Assembly: GCA_020053795.1 (NCBI GenBank)
Contig: JAGVMN010000016.1
Span: 1-64,000, forward strand
From: Bacteroidia bacterium
GTDB lineage: Bacteria; Bacteroidota; Bacteroidia; NS11-12g; UBA9320
Length of the DNA: 64,000 nt
Direction: 5' to 3'
Positions 1-9,822 of this stretch are shown here, piece by piece (the first letter of the stretch is position 1; every line of letters starts with the position of its first letter). Under the pieces are notes generated by a model, which was not told the DNA's origin, did not search any database, and saw only the letters and a program-made list of their open reading frames with translations. A program made the translations under genes and the position numbers.

Positions 1-26
1 CAAAATATTATCTGCTAAATATTGAT

Positions 27-107
27 GAATGGGGTTTTATAACGCATTATGCGGAACATATCTAACACCTTTGAAAGGTTGGTGAAAAACACCAACCTTT
101 GGCAAAG
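27..107 (+). repeat. REP-like dispersed repeat, copy 1, with hairpin AAAGGTTGGTG-AAAAA-CACCAACCTTT at 74-100
   Basis: 11-bp perfect stem with 5-nt loop; the ~82-bp unit recurs in inverted orientation at 40430-40511 with about 7 mismatches and one 1-nt gap by eye. Confidence 0.85.
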
Positions 108-239
108 CAATACTGATTCCGGAGCTACAAACTTTCACCTTGGACAAAATTATGCTGAAAGAGGAGTTCTACCAGCATTACTTTAAACCGTAGCCGTTAT
201 CCGTGTGTGCTTGCTCCTTCGTGTTCACTCTTATAAAAA

Positions 240-1070
240 CTAACTTAATTCACCTGCTTCTTCTATTAATCTGTTGATAGCTTTATTGATTGTCTCAAGT
301 GAATGGTGCAATTCGCCATATTGTGCTTGCTCGGCTTGTTTGCTCATTTCATGCGATTCATGTTCTACATCGCTCAGAGTTCTATTAAGCGTTGTGAAAT
401 CTTTAGAGTCAAGGTTAGCAATATTTTCACGAAATGATTTTACTAACTCCTCTAATCTTCCGCAATAGCCGCTTATACAAGTGAGTAAATTATTGTCATG
501 TGCACGGTCTATCTGCTCTGAATATATAAGCATTACAGCAAGTTGTGTCCGCATTTCATTCATAGACGCTTCTCTTTTTGTCATACAAATATTTTCCGGA
601 ACATCGCTCATGCCTTTTATAGATGTTTTTAATTGATAGATGGAAGAAGTCAAGGTCGAAAATGCTTCTGTATTTTTGTCTTTGCCATGAAAATTATTAT
701 GCCAGGTAAATTCGGTTGCTACTTGTAAAATAATTTTTGCCTTTCCAATTAATTCATTGTAACTTTTCAAAGGTAGAATTTTACTTTGCCCCATTAAATC
801 TAAAATTGCGGATTCAATTTGTTTAGAGTGTTCCGAAATGTCTTTATGATTGTGCTTTTCCAATACCTCATGAAGCTTTTCAGAAGCAGAAGTCATATTT
901 TCAACATACACCATTAACTTATTAATTAGTGTTTGTCCTTTTTCTTCCACTTCGCACTTTGGTTTCTCCTCTCCTGCAAAGGGTGCTGAAGCGGCTTGAG
1001 TGTCCGATGCTTGTTTTTGTCCGCATGATGCGGTGAACAAAATAAAAATACCGGGTAATAAATTTTTCAT
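240..1070 (-). CDS. Putative lipoprotein of unknown function
   Basis: 276-aa ORF; N-terminal signal with lipobox-like FTASCG; helical body. Confidence 0.65.
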   Translation of the reverse strand: MKNLLPGIFILFTASCGQKQASDTQAASAPFAGEEKPKCEVEEKGQTLINKLMVYVENMTSASEKLHEVLEKHNHKDISEHSKQIESAILDLMGQSKILPLKSYNELIGKAKIILQVATEFTWHNNFHGKDKNTEAFSTLTSSIYQLKTSIKGMSDVPENICMTKREASMNEMRTQLAVMLIYSEQIDRAHDNNLLTCISGYCGRLEELVKSFRENIANLDSKDFTTLNRTLSDVEHESHEMSKQAEQAQYGELHHSLETINKAINRLIEEAGELS

Positions 1071-1598
1071 CTTATTTTCGTCAGTGATTATAGTGCTGAC
1101 TCCGCACTTTTTGTTTGCCTACTCTTACAGGTTTTCGGCTTCCCCGTTCATTTATAATTTGTCAAATTTAATTTTTTATTCATAATTTCAAATTTGTACG
1201 TCGGCCAGAAATATACATTATGGTTGTGCAAACAAACAACAATGTCATGAAATAGCAAATGCCAATATCCACCATAGGAAAAAAATATTTCATTGTCTTT
1301 GTGTGGCAAAAGGTGGTTTTCGTCTTCTTTTTCAGGATTGGGTTGTTTCGATTTTTTTTCAGTATCTTTTAAACTTAATCGGTTCAATTCTCAGTTTAAC
1401 TTCAGGGAATGGTAATTGTCGGAATAAACATCGGCAATTGCATGGTTAGTCTTGTTTGATTGTTTTTGTTGAATCAGTTTATTCCAACTTGACCCTTCAT
1501 CATAAATTTTCGTTAGAACAAGGCAGGTTCTTTTGAATCATTGCTGCATTTTTTTGACGAGGGAAATTAGATAATGATCAATGAGAAACAATTAAAAT

Positions 1599-2170
1599 TT
1601 GCTCTGTGAGATCACAAAACAAAAAGAGAACTTCGCTATATATACACGTGAACAGATAGAGAAGATCACGCTTTCCTCCCGACAGATCATTGGCAATATG
1701 AGTGAGATCGTCTTGTCTCAAAATTCGAAACACAATACAATGCCCGAACTGCTTGCATACATGAGATCAAATGCCATTGATTATTTTGATTATCTTTCAA
1801 TAAACCTGTCGTTTGACTATCCAAGCCTGAAAATTGAGAATACAATTCCTGTTAATAAATTCCGAAGAAATATTTTCCTTGTTTTCAAAGAAGCTTTGAA
1901 CAATATTGCCAAACATTCACAGGCTACGGAATCTTCTGTAGTTATTAAGCTGGACAACGAAAGTTTTAGCTTAAAAATTTCTGACACCGGGATGGGTATT
2001 GAGGAAACTAAAAATAATAAATACAGCAACGGGTTAAAGAACATGGAACATCGCATTTCGGAAATTGGCGGGAAATTTGATATTATTTCGGAAAAAATAA
2101 GGAAGTTACAATCTCTGTCTCTTGCTCGCGTTCTGTTCTTTATCCTGAGAACAATACTGATTTGATGTGA
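1599..2170 (+). pseudogene. Sensor histidine kinase remnant (HisKA_3/NarX-type ATPase half)
   Basis: FKEALNNIAKHSQAT...LKISDTGMGIEETKNNKYSNGLKNMEHRISEIGGKFDIISE matches N, G1 and downstream boxes; frameshift near 2095, after which another frame reads EVTISVSCSRSVLYPENNTDLM*; the phosphoacceptor His region upstream is missing. Confidence 0.8.
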
Positions 2171-2209
2171 TTGCAGATCGCTTCATTGAAACTATCTTTG
2201 AGACAAAAA

Positions 2210-2838
2210 ATGCTCATCAAAGTATCCATAGTTGAAGATATCCGCGAGGTGTGCGAAAGTCTATCTTTTCTTATCAATGAATCCGAAACACAGTCCTGCA
2301 TAGCATCATTTGAAAACGCTGAAGATGCCATTCAATAAATCCCTTTGCTTGCACCAGACGTTGTTTTAATGGATATCCATTTGCCGCGAAATTCAGGTAT
2401 CAATTGTATTAAAGAATTGAAACCCTTTTGTCCTAAAACAGAATTTGTGATTTACAGCATATTTGAAGATGCTGAAAATATATTTAGAGCACTGGAAGCC
2501 GGGGCCAGTGGATACCTTGTCAATAGCCACCGCCAGTAAAATTACTGGAGGCCATTCAAGATGTTTGTACAGGTGGTTCACCCGTGAGCGGTCAAATTGC
2601 CAGAAAAGTAGTTGCGAGATTCCTGAAAAGCAAAATATATCTTGAACTGCAGAAGCTTTCTTTAAGGGAGCAGGATATTATCCTTCATCTACTTTTCAAA
2701 GGGTTCCGTTATAAGGAAGTTGCCGACCAGCTTTTCATTAGCATAGAGATGGTCCGCACCCACATACGTAATATCTATGAAAAGCTACAGGTGTAATCTC
2801 GCACCGATGCACTGAACATAGTTTTCCGAAGCGTATAA
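2210..2838 (+). pseudogene. NarL/LuxR-family response regulator, decayed
   Basis: MLIKVSIVEDIREVCESLSFLINESE...; in-frame TAA at 2336-2338; continues APDVVLMDIHLPRNSGINCIKELK...EAGASGYLV; frameshift near 2537; HTH LSLREQDIILHLLFKGFRYKEVADQLFISIEMVRTHIRNIYEKLQV; second shift before SRTDALNIVFRSV*. Confidence 0.85.
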
Positions 2839-2845
2839 TCACTAT

Positions 2846-2861
2846 TATTACCAAAGTAGTA
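2846..2861. promoter_or_regulatory. Degenerate copy of 16-bp palindrome (TATTACCAAAGTAGTA)
   Basis: 14/16 identity to TACTACTAAAGTAGTA at 3148-3163; each copy follows a LuxR-HTH remnant. Confidence 0.5.
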
Positions 2862-2883
2862 TTGCCCACATTCTTCCTACGAC

Positions 2884-3137
2884 TTTCCTTTGCTGATATG
2901 GCGGCCAAGGAGAAACTCAAAAAATAAAAAAGAACCTTCCTTTTTAAAAATATCCTTTTTACAAGGGAGAAAGAGATCATCCACTTGCTCTCGCGGGGGC
3001 TCAAGTACAAAGAAATTTCGGAGCGGCTTTTTATCTCCACTGAAACCGCTCGAACCCACATCCTCAACATCTGCAAGAAGCTGGGTGTAAGCTCCCGCAC
3101 CGATGCGTTAAACATATTTTATGGAACGAAAGGGTGA
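2884..3137 (+). pseudogene. Second NarL/LuxR-type response regulator remnant (HTH output domain only)
   Basis: Reads REKEIIHLLSRGLKYKEISERLFISTETARTHILNICKKLGVSSRTDALNIFYGTKG*; no receiver domain left. Confidence 0.8.
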
Positions 3138-3147
3138 AAAATCCGAT

Positions 3148-3163
3148 TACTACTAAAGTAGTA
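3148..3163. promoter_or_regulatory. 16-bp palindrome TACTACT-AA-AGTAGTA, candidate response-regulator operator
   Basis: 7-bp perfect inverted repeat, 47 bp upstream of the start at 3211. Confidence 0.5.
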
Positions 3164-3210
3164 TTGTGCGCCTCGTGGGCTTCCCATACTTTTGGCATTA
3201 AATTAAACAG

Positions 3211-4107
3211 ATGAAAAAAATCTTACTCGCCATTCTTAGCGGCTGCAGTTTTGGGGTAAACGGTCAGCCTGTTCTGTTGCAAAGTAATCTTGCGCCAAAT
3301 GGATTTACCGCCAATATTAATCTCGGAGTTGGAGTTTCACCAGGGCCAGCAGGAGCTAACCAAACCTGGAATTATTCATCCGCTGTGGTTTCAAATGTTG
3401 GAACCTATAATGTGATCAATTGCTCATCCACTCCCTGTGCATCAAGTTTCCCGCTTGCAAACTGGTGCTTTTCAATCCCTGGCCCAAAATACAAGTACTT
3501 TAATTCCTCCTCCTCAATACTGGAACAATCAGGCAACGATATTCCAGCAAATTGCAATGGTGGCGCTACCTTTTCAAATCCGAGGATGATTATGATATTT
3601 CCGTTCAACTACACTAATTCTTCCACCGATCCCTGGGTATCCAGCACCAGCTCAGGCACCATCACTTTAACATATGATGGCTACGGAATACTTATTACTC
3701 CATTTGGAACCTACAATAATGTGGTTCGTGTAACAAATACAGATGTTTCAGGCACAAGCACTGTTTGGTTCAACGCCAGCCCGATCTATCAGATCATGAC
3801 GATAGACGCGGGTAACAACACTATCATTTTATCCAACGAAACCTTGGGGATTGATGAAACTGTTATCAGTAACGCAGTTGCACTTTTCCCAAATCCATCA
3901 AACGGCATTTTTTCATTTACCAAGGCGATCTCCTTGCCAAACGCTGAAGTTGAAATTTACAATCTGTGTGGCGAACGTATTTACAGCAACAAATTTATTT
4001 CAGATAAAATGACAGTTGATTTAAGCAAGAAGGCGAAAGGGGTTTATTTCTACAAAATACTTTCACAAGGAATCCACATCTCAAACGGAAAAATAAGCAT
4101 TCAATAA
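3211..4107 (+). CDS. Secreted protein with T9SS type A sorting domain
   Basis: Signal peptide; C-terminal ALFPNPSNGIFSF...VEIYNLCGERIY...KGVYFYKI...GKISIQ. Confidence 0.85.
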   Translation: MKKILLAILSGCSFGVNGQPVLLQSNLAPNGFTANINLGVGVSPGPAGANQTWNYSSAVVSNVGTYNVINCSSTPCASSFPLANWCFSIPGPKYKYFNSSSSILEQSGNDIPANCNGGATFSNPRMIMIFPFNYTNSSTDPWVSSTSSGTITLTYDGYGILITPFGTYNNVVRVTNTDVSGTSTVWFNASPIYQIMTIDAGNNTIILSNETLGIDETVISNAVALFPNPSNGIFSFTKAISLPNAEVEIYNLCGERIYSNKFISDKMTVDLSKKAKGVYFYKILSQGIHISNGKISIQ

Positions 4108-4127
4108 AAATTTTAAAACAAAAATAT

Positions 4128-5312
4128 ATGAAAAAAACTATACTCTTCCTTGCCTTTAGCATTGCCCTACTGACTTCCACATGTATTAACGCTCAATGGC
4201 AGCAAACAGCCATCACCCCTGCAGGTGAAATTAATTGTATTGCCACAAATGGAACGAATGTTTTTGCCGGGATTTCAAAGACGGGTTCATACGGTTTTAT
4301 CCAATACTCCTCAGATAATGGTGTAACATCAACAACAAAAAAAGATCAGTTTCAAGTATCTCTATATGTTAACGGTGGAATAATTTACAAGGCAGGCGGA
4401 GGCGATAATTTATCCAAATCAACAGATAATGGAGCAACCTGGACACCATATACCGCATTAAACGGATCAGTGATTAGCAGCTACCTGTTATCCATACTGG
4501 TAAATGGTTCCACCATTTTTGCCGGCACCTTTGGAGATGGTATTGCACGTTCAACTGATAACGGTGTTACGTGGACATTAACCAATACAGGATTAACAAA
4601 CTTATCGGTAAGGGCATTGGCAGTTACAGGATCAACTATTATCGCTGGCACCCCCCAGGGTATATTTATTTCAAGTGATAATGGAACAACCTGGACATTG
4701 AAAAAAGCCAGTGTTGATACGAGAGTGTTAACTGTGAGTGGTTCTAGTATTTTTGCGGGCACCTATGGTTTTGGAGTGTTATTCTCTAACGATAATGGAC
4801 TTAACTGGACAGTTGTTAACACCGGCTTACCCAACAACTTTGTAACGGCACTTTACGCAAGCGGCAATCAGATTTTTGCTGGGCCTGTAAACGCGGGAGC
4901 CTATTATTCAAGCGACAATGGAGCTAGCTGGATCAATATAAGCAGTGGATTACCAACACCATCAGGCATCGGAACCTTCGCTGTAAATTCCACAACGGTT
5001 TTCGCGGGTATTGTTAATAGCGCAGACACCAATGGAGTTTGGTCTCGACCGTTAACCAGTCTTCTTGGGGTAGAAGAAAATTCAACGAACCAACAATTGA
5101 AAATCTATCCCAACCCTGCCGATAAAAATATTTTTATCCACTCCAATGAAAAGGTAACATCTGTTACGTGTTTAAATCATTTAGGGCAGCCTGTGAAAGC
5201 AGAGCTTGAAAATAATTCGATCAATCTTTCCTCCCTTTCCCAAGGTCTTTATCTGCTGAACATCACTTCGGAGAATGGTCAAAAGTGCGCAAAAACATTT
5301 ATAAAAAAATAA
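4128..5312 (+). CDS. Secreted BNR/sialidase-like repeat protein with T9SS type A sorting domain
   Basis: Repeated IFAGT..GI..S.DNG.TWT units; C-term LKIYPNPADKNIFIHSNEKV...GLYLLNITSENGQKCAKTFIKK. Confidence 0.85.
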   Translation: MKKTILFLAFSIALLTSTCINAQWQQTAITPAGEINCIATNGTNVFAGISKTGSYGFIQYSSDNGVTSTTKKDQFQVSLYVNGGIIYKAGGGDNLSKSTDNGATWTPYTALNGSVISSYLLSILVNGSTIFAGTFGDGIARSTDNGVTWTLTNTGLTNLSVRALAVTGSTIIAGTPQGIFISSDNGTTWTLKKASVDTRVLTVSGSSIFAGTYGFGVLFSNDNGLNWTVVNTGLPNNFVTALYASGNQIFAGPVNAGAYYSSDNGASWINISSGLPTPSGIGTFAVNSTTVFAGIVNSADTNGVWSRPLTSLLGVEENSTNQQLKIYPNPADKNIFIHSNEKVTSVTCLNHLGQPVKAELENNSINLSSLSQGLYLLNITSENGQKCAKTFIKK

Positions 5313-5333
5313 TAGTCTAAAACCCTATACAAT

Positions 5334-6116
5334 ATGAAAACAATAAAAAAGATTCTTTTGGCAGGTAGCTTAATAAGTATGGTCATGCTGTCCGGCTGCT
5401 CCGTACTGATGAATATGAATCCATCAGAAAAATCCATGAAGGACAATTTTTTTACCTACATAGGTCAAAATCCCTTTCATCCGCAACCAACTGACGCCAT
5501 TGTGCTGGGAAAATTATCCTTTTCCGGGTACGGATCTATTTTCTCGGTTGTTAAGCTAGATGAAAATAACAAAGTCGTTTCATCCCCTATAATATTAAAA
5601 TTAAGTTATTGTGTTACCAAAAGTCGTGGAATATTGCCGAAAAAGAAAAAAGTGTATAATGTGGAAACTGACGATATCTATGCGGGAAACGCCCCGGCTG
5701 ACAGGAGAGACGCGTTTAAGCCCATTCTCAGTACAGGTTCTTTGTTAAAAGCTGTTTACGGAGGCAGCCTGGGTTCTTTTGAAAAAAACATTCAGGCTAT
5801 GCAAACGCAATTACCTAAAGGGTGGTTTTTGATCCGCCTTCCCGAAGGAAAATATCAGATCATGGATGCAGAACAAGAGAATAATTCAGTATCGGGTGGT
5901 TACAAGTCGACCATAGTTACCACAACCACTCAAAAGTTGTCGGATGGCCCTGTTTTCGAAGTAAAAAAAGGGGTGATCAATTACATTGGCAAATATGATT
6001 ATAGCCCGGGAAAAATATTTTCAAGCGACCTGGATGAAGCAAAGAATATCATTAAGCAGGGCACCGGGCGAATCTCTGTTAAAGATACTCCATGGGAGAT
6101 AATTTCCGCCTATTAA
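5334..6116 (+). CDS. Putative lipoprotein of unknown function
   Basis: Signal plus lipobox VMLSGCS; 260 aa. Confidence 0.65.
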   Translation: MKTIKKILLAGSLISMVMLSGCSVLMNMNPSEKSMKDNFFTYIGQNPFHPQPTDAIVLGKLSFSGYGSIFSVVKLDENNKVVSSPIILKLSYCVTKSRGILPKKKKVYNVETDDIYAGNAPADRRDAFKPILSTGSLLKAVYGGSLGSFEKNIQAMQTQLPKGWFLIRLPEGKYQIMDAEQENNSVSGGYKSTIVTTTTQKLSDGPVFEVKKGVINYIGKYDYSPGKIFSSDLDEAKNIIKQGTGRISVKDTPWEIISAY

Positions 6117-6154
6117 ACGATAATGCATTTTAATATTTACAACACAACCACAAC

Positions 6155-6610
6155 ATGAAAACACTATTGCTTACCTGTGCCTTGTACTTTATTTCACAAG
6201 CCGGCTTTTCACAAAATGAAAGAAATATCCCTCTTTTTCCGGTTACAGATAGTCTCGGCATATTTGGCGAGTGGCAGACCCTGAAATATAAGGGAGATAA
6301 AGGAGAGGAAATAGAAATTGCGTGCCGATTTAAAGTGAGAAAAAAATTCATGCTTACTTGCCTGTACTCCGTTGAACTTCGAAATGACGGTGAAAAAGAT
6401 ATACGGGTTCATTTTCTGGCAGGGAACGGTGGCACAAATTATTATTCAGGGCAAATAGGCGTGGTTAATGAGAAAGTAAAATTGGAGCCAAAAGTACCAG
6501 TGGTGGTAGATTACAGGCTGCCCACTAAAACAAACAGCAAAGAGGATACTGATGCTATGGTATGCAGGAAATGCAAAGAGCTTGAGCATTTTTTCATGTT
6601 CACAAAATGA
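6155..6610 (+). CDS. Small secreted protein of unknown function
   Basis: Signal peptide MKTLLLTCALYFISQAGFSQ; 151 aa. Confidence 0.55.
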   Translation: MKTLLLTCALYFISQAGFSQNERNIPLFPVTDSLGIFGEWQTLKYKGDKGEEIEIACRFKVRKKFMLTCLYSVELRNDGEKDIRVHFLAGNGGTNYYSGQIGVVNEKVKLEPKVPVVVDYRLPTKTNSKEDTDAMVCRKCKELEHFFMFTK

Positions 6611-6617
6611 GCAAGGG

Positions 6618-6657
6618 CATTAAATAACATTGACCCCCATTAAATAACATTGACCCA
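6618..6657. repeat. Two tandem copies of a ~20-bp direct repeat (CATTAAATAACATTGACCC)
   Basis: Read directly: cattaaataacattgaccc c cattaaataacattgaccc. Confidence 0.9.
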
Positions 6658-6848
6658 TTTTTATGTTTCCTTCATTTCTTAGAGTAATTTCTTTTTGCAT
6701 GAACATGGTTGCCAATTTTGAAGATTTAATGGCACTATCTCCTTTAATAGTCGTGTCACCATTTATTCCGAAACACAGATTAATCAGAACTTTTAATCTA
6801 TAAAAGCTAATCTGTATGTCAGAAGTATTCTGACATCAAATCTATGAT

Positions 6849-7481
6849 TTACATACCATTTAATGATTGAAAAGCCTTGAGATCAATCACTTCCTCACAA
6901 AAATTATATTCACTTGTCCGGTTCGAAGCAATAATCACCAATTTGTTTTCAAGGGCCCGTTCGATTTGATCTTTATACCATTTTATATTTTCCGCATCCA
7001 GATTCGAAGTAGGTTCGTCAAGCAATAAAATTTCACTATCAGTATAAAAGGCCAAAAGTAATTTCAGCCGTTGTTTCATTCCTGATGAAAAGTTTCTGAT
7101 GATTTTTGTTTGATGATTTTCAAAATTTCCAATACGTATTAAATCATTTTTCGAAAAACCTTGTCTCAATTTTTTTAAGCCAAAATGCCAATTTGCTACT
7201 TCGATGAAATTAAATTCTTCAGGCAATAAAGAATATGGAGCGGCAAATGAATAAAACTGGTATAATTCTTCAGGTTCCCGTTTTTTGCCATTTAATTCCC
7301 AGTTAATGACACCCTCAGAAAGGCTCACATATCCTGATATTATTTTGAGGAAGGTTGATTTGCCACTGCCGTTGGGCCCCGTAATAGCAAAACTTTTTCC
7401 GGTTTCAAACGCATAGTTAAGGTTCCGGAAAAGCCAGTTCTTATTAAAATGCTTGCCTAAACCCTCTAACTTAATTTTCAC
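6849..7481 (-). CDS. ABC transporter ATP-binding protein
   Basis: Walker A GPNGSGKST, signature FSSGMKQRL, Walker B ILLLDEPTSNLD; 4-nt overlap with lpxA. Confidence 0.9.
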   Translation of the reverse strand: MKIKLEGLGKHFNKNWLFRNLNYAFETGKSFAITGPNGSGKSTFLKIISGYVSLSEGVINWELNGKKREPEELYQFYSFAAPYSLLPEEFNFIEVANWHFGLKKLRQGFSKNDLIRIGNFENHQTKIIRNFSSGMKQRLKLLLAFYTDSEILLLDEPTSNLDAENIKWYKDQIERALENKLVIIASNRTSEYNFCEEVIDLKAFQSLNGM

Positions 7482-8263
7482 TGTCTGGAGCCGTATCCTT
7501 TCATTATTCCCCTGTCAGATTCGCGGATGAAAGAGATAATTTCATCGCGTTCTTTAGTCGCTGGCATCTCAGTCTCAATTTTTTTAAGAGCGGCTGAATT
7601 GTTTAAACCTCTGAGAAAAAGTGTACGGTAAATTTCCTGAATTTCCGTAATCTTCTCATTGCTGAATCCTCTTCGTCTAAGCCCAACAGAATTGACCCCT
7701 TCAAAAGACAGCGGTTCTCTCGCTGCTTTAGTATAGGGTGGAACATCTTTCCTGACCAAACTTCCGCCGGATACCATTACATGCTGGCCAATTTTAACAA
7801 ACTGATGTACGGCAGAAAGGCCGCCGATGATAGCACTTTCGGCAATTTCTACATGGCCGGCAAGTTGCACTGAATTAGCTAATATTACTGAGTCGCCAAT
7901 GTTGCAATCGTGAGCCACATGCGTATAAGCCATGAGCAAACAATTGTTGCCAATAGTGGTTTTGCCTGTTGCTTTAGTTCCTCGGTTGAGAGTTACACAT
8001 TCGCGAATAGTAACATGGTCACCTATTATTACAACTGAATCCTCACCGTCAAATTTTAAGTCCTGAGGGATGGCACTTATAACGGCTCCGGGAAAAATGC
8101 GGCAGTTTTTGCCTATTCGGGCACCTTCCATGATGGTGACATTTGAGCCAATCCAGGTGCTTTCACCTATTTCTACATTTCTATGAATGGTTACAAAAGG
8201 TTCAATAACCACATTGTCGGCAATCCGTGTTTGAGGATGAACATAAGCTAAGGGTTGTATCAT
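7478..8263 (-). CDS. lpxA: Acyl-ACP--UDP-N-acetylglucosamine O-acyltransferase
   Basis: Left-handed beta-helix hexapeptide repeats, VTLNRGT, HVAHDCNIGD; lpx gene context. Confidence 0.93.
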   Translation of the reverse strand: MIQPLAYVHPQTRIADNVVIEPFVTIHRNVEIGESTWIGSNVTIMEGARIGKNCRIFPGAVISAIPQDLKFDGEDSVVIIGDHVTIRECVTLNRGTKATGKTTIGNNCLLMAYTHVAHDCNIGDSVILANSVQLAGHVEIAESAIIGGLSAVHQFVKIGQHVMVSGGSLVRKDVPPYTKAAREPLSFEGVNSVGLRRRGFSNEKITEIQEIYRTLFLRGLNNSAALKKIETEMPATKERDEIISFIRESDRGIMKGYGSRQ

Positions 8264-8406
8264 CGGTGTATTGCTAATTTATAATTGATATTCATTTTTG
8301 ATAAAAGTGATGGGATTAACTATTTGTGGTTTAACGAAGTAATGAAAAATCAGAAATCCATCAATCGCCTTATATTATTAGTGCTTTTCTATTTTGTCAC
8401 CCGATA

Positions 8407-9822
8407 TTAGTCTTTGTTCATTACAATTTGTGCCATCATCTCAGCTTCACAAACCAGACGGTTTCCCACATAAGCCTCGCCCTTCATCAGGCAAAGCCCT
8501 CTCCTGATTGGTGCTACCAGTTCCATTTTTATGATCAAAGTATCCCCCGGAATGACTTTATCTTTAAACTTGGCACTTTCTATCTTTACAAAATATGTAC
8601 TCCATTTTTTTGGATCTTCCTTATCGTGCAAAACAAGAACCCCGCCTGCCTGTGCCATGGCTTCCAACTGCAAAACACCCGGCATCAGAGGTTCTCCAGG
8701 AAAATGTCCCTGAAAGAAAAATTGATCGCCGGTAATGTTCTTTACGGCAATTACCTTTTTTTCATCAAGGCTGATGATTTTATCAACCAATTGAAAAGGG
8801 AATTTGTGTGGCAGAATTTTCTCAATATCGGTATAAGAATAAACCGGTGGTTTATTTGGATCGTATTGAGGGATGTCCAGTTTTTTTCTGTCCTCTTTTT
8901 TGACTGTTTCCATCACCCTTTTGATTTTTTTAGCGAATTCTACATTGGCAGTGTGTCCCGGTCTGGCGGCCATAATTTGGGCTTTAAGTGGTTTGCCGAT
9001 CAAAGACAAATCGCCAATCATATCAAGCAACTTGTGGCGGGCGGGTTCGTTTTGGAACCTCAGTTTAACATTGTTCAAAATTCCTTCTTTCCGCACTGCA
9101 ACCTTTGGTTTATTGAAAATCTTTGCCAGATGTTCTAATTCACTGTCATCTATTACTCTATCCACTATAACAATGGCATTATTCAAATCGCCGCCTTTGA
9201 TGAGATTGTTTTCCAACAACATTTCCAACTCATGAAGAAAACAAAAGGTCCGGCAACTGGAGATTTCATCTTTGAATTCGCTCATTTTTGTAATCGAAGC
9301 GTGCTGGCTTCCCAACACTGGCGAATTATAGTCAACCATTACGGTGTGACGATAATCGTTCAAAGGCATGGCTATCATTTCTACGCCCCTTGCCTCATCC
9401 CTGAAACTGATGTTTGAAGGAATTTCAAAATATTCCCGCTCTTTTGTTTGATCTTTAATCCCTACTTTGAGAATCTCATCAATAAACGGTTTAGAACTCC
9501 CATCAACAATTGGGGGTTCCGCTGCATCTATTTGTATCAGTACGTTGTCAATTTCCATTCCGGCTAAAGCCGCCAAAACATGCTCAACTGTATAAATTCT
9601 GGCTCCGCCCGATTCAATAGTGGTGCCTCTTGAAGTGTCAACTACATTATCAACATCAGCCTTCACCAGCGGTTGCCCTTCTAAGTCAACCCTTTGAAAT
9701 ACATAACCATGATCTTCAATGGCTGGCAAAAATTTCATATTTACTTTTATCCCGGTATGAAGGCCCACACCTGAGATTGTCAAAGGGCCATTTATAGTGG
9801 TCTGTAGTTTAATATTGTTCAT
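8407..9822 (-). CDS. lpxC/fabZ: Bifunctional UDP-3-O-acyl-GlcNAc deacetylase / 3-hydroxyacyl-ACP dehydratase
   Basis: LpxC N-half (GVGLHTG, EHVLAAL, HKLLDMIGDL) fused to FabZ C-half (LPHKFPFQLVD, GHFPGEPLMPGVLQLEAMAQ). Confidence 0.95.
   Translation of the reverse strand: MNNIKLQTTINGPLTISGVGLHTGIKVNMKFLPAIEDHGYVFQRVDLEGQPLVKADVDNVVDTSRGTTIESGGARIYTVEHVLAALAGMEIDNVLIQIDAAEPPIVDGSSKPFIDEILKVGIKDQTKEREYFEIPSNISFRDEARGVEMIAMPLNDYRHTVMVDYNSPVLGSQHASITKMSEFKDEISSCRTFCFLHELEMLLENNLIKGGDLNNAIVIVDRVIDDSELEHLAKIFNKPKVAVRKEGILNNVKLRFQNEPARHKLLDMIGDLSLIGKPLKAQIMAARPGHTANVEFAKKIKRVMETVKKEDRKKLDIPQYDPNKPPVYSYTDIEKILPHKFPFQLVDKIISLDEKKVIAVKNITGDQFFFQGHFPGEPLMPGVLQLEAMAQAGGVLVLHDKEDPKKWSTYFVKIESAKFKDKVIPGDTLIIKMELVAPIRRGLCLMKGEAYVGNRLVCEAEMMAQIVMNKD

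Noticed and set aside
1148-1387. 79-aa minus-strand ORF MNRLSLKDTEKKSKQPNPEKEDENH...
   Set aside because: Could be real but no motif, signal or context supports it.
8428-9417. Plus-strand ORFs (236, 120, 61 aa) inside lpxC/fabZ
   Set aside because: Antisense shadows of a well-supported gene.
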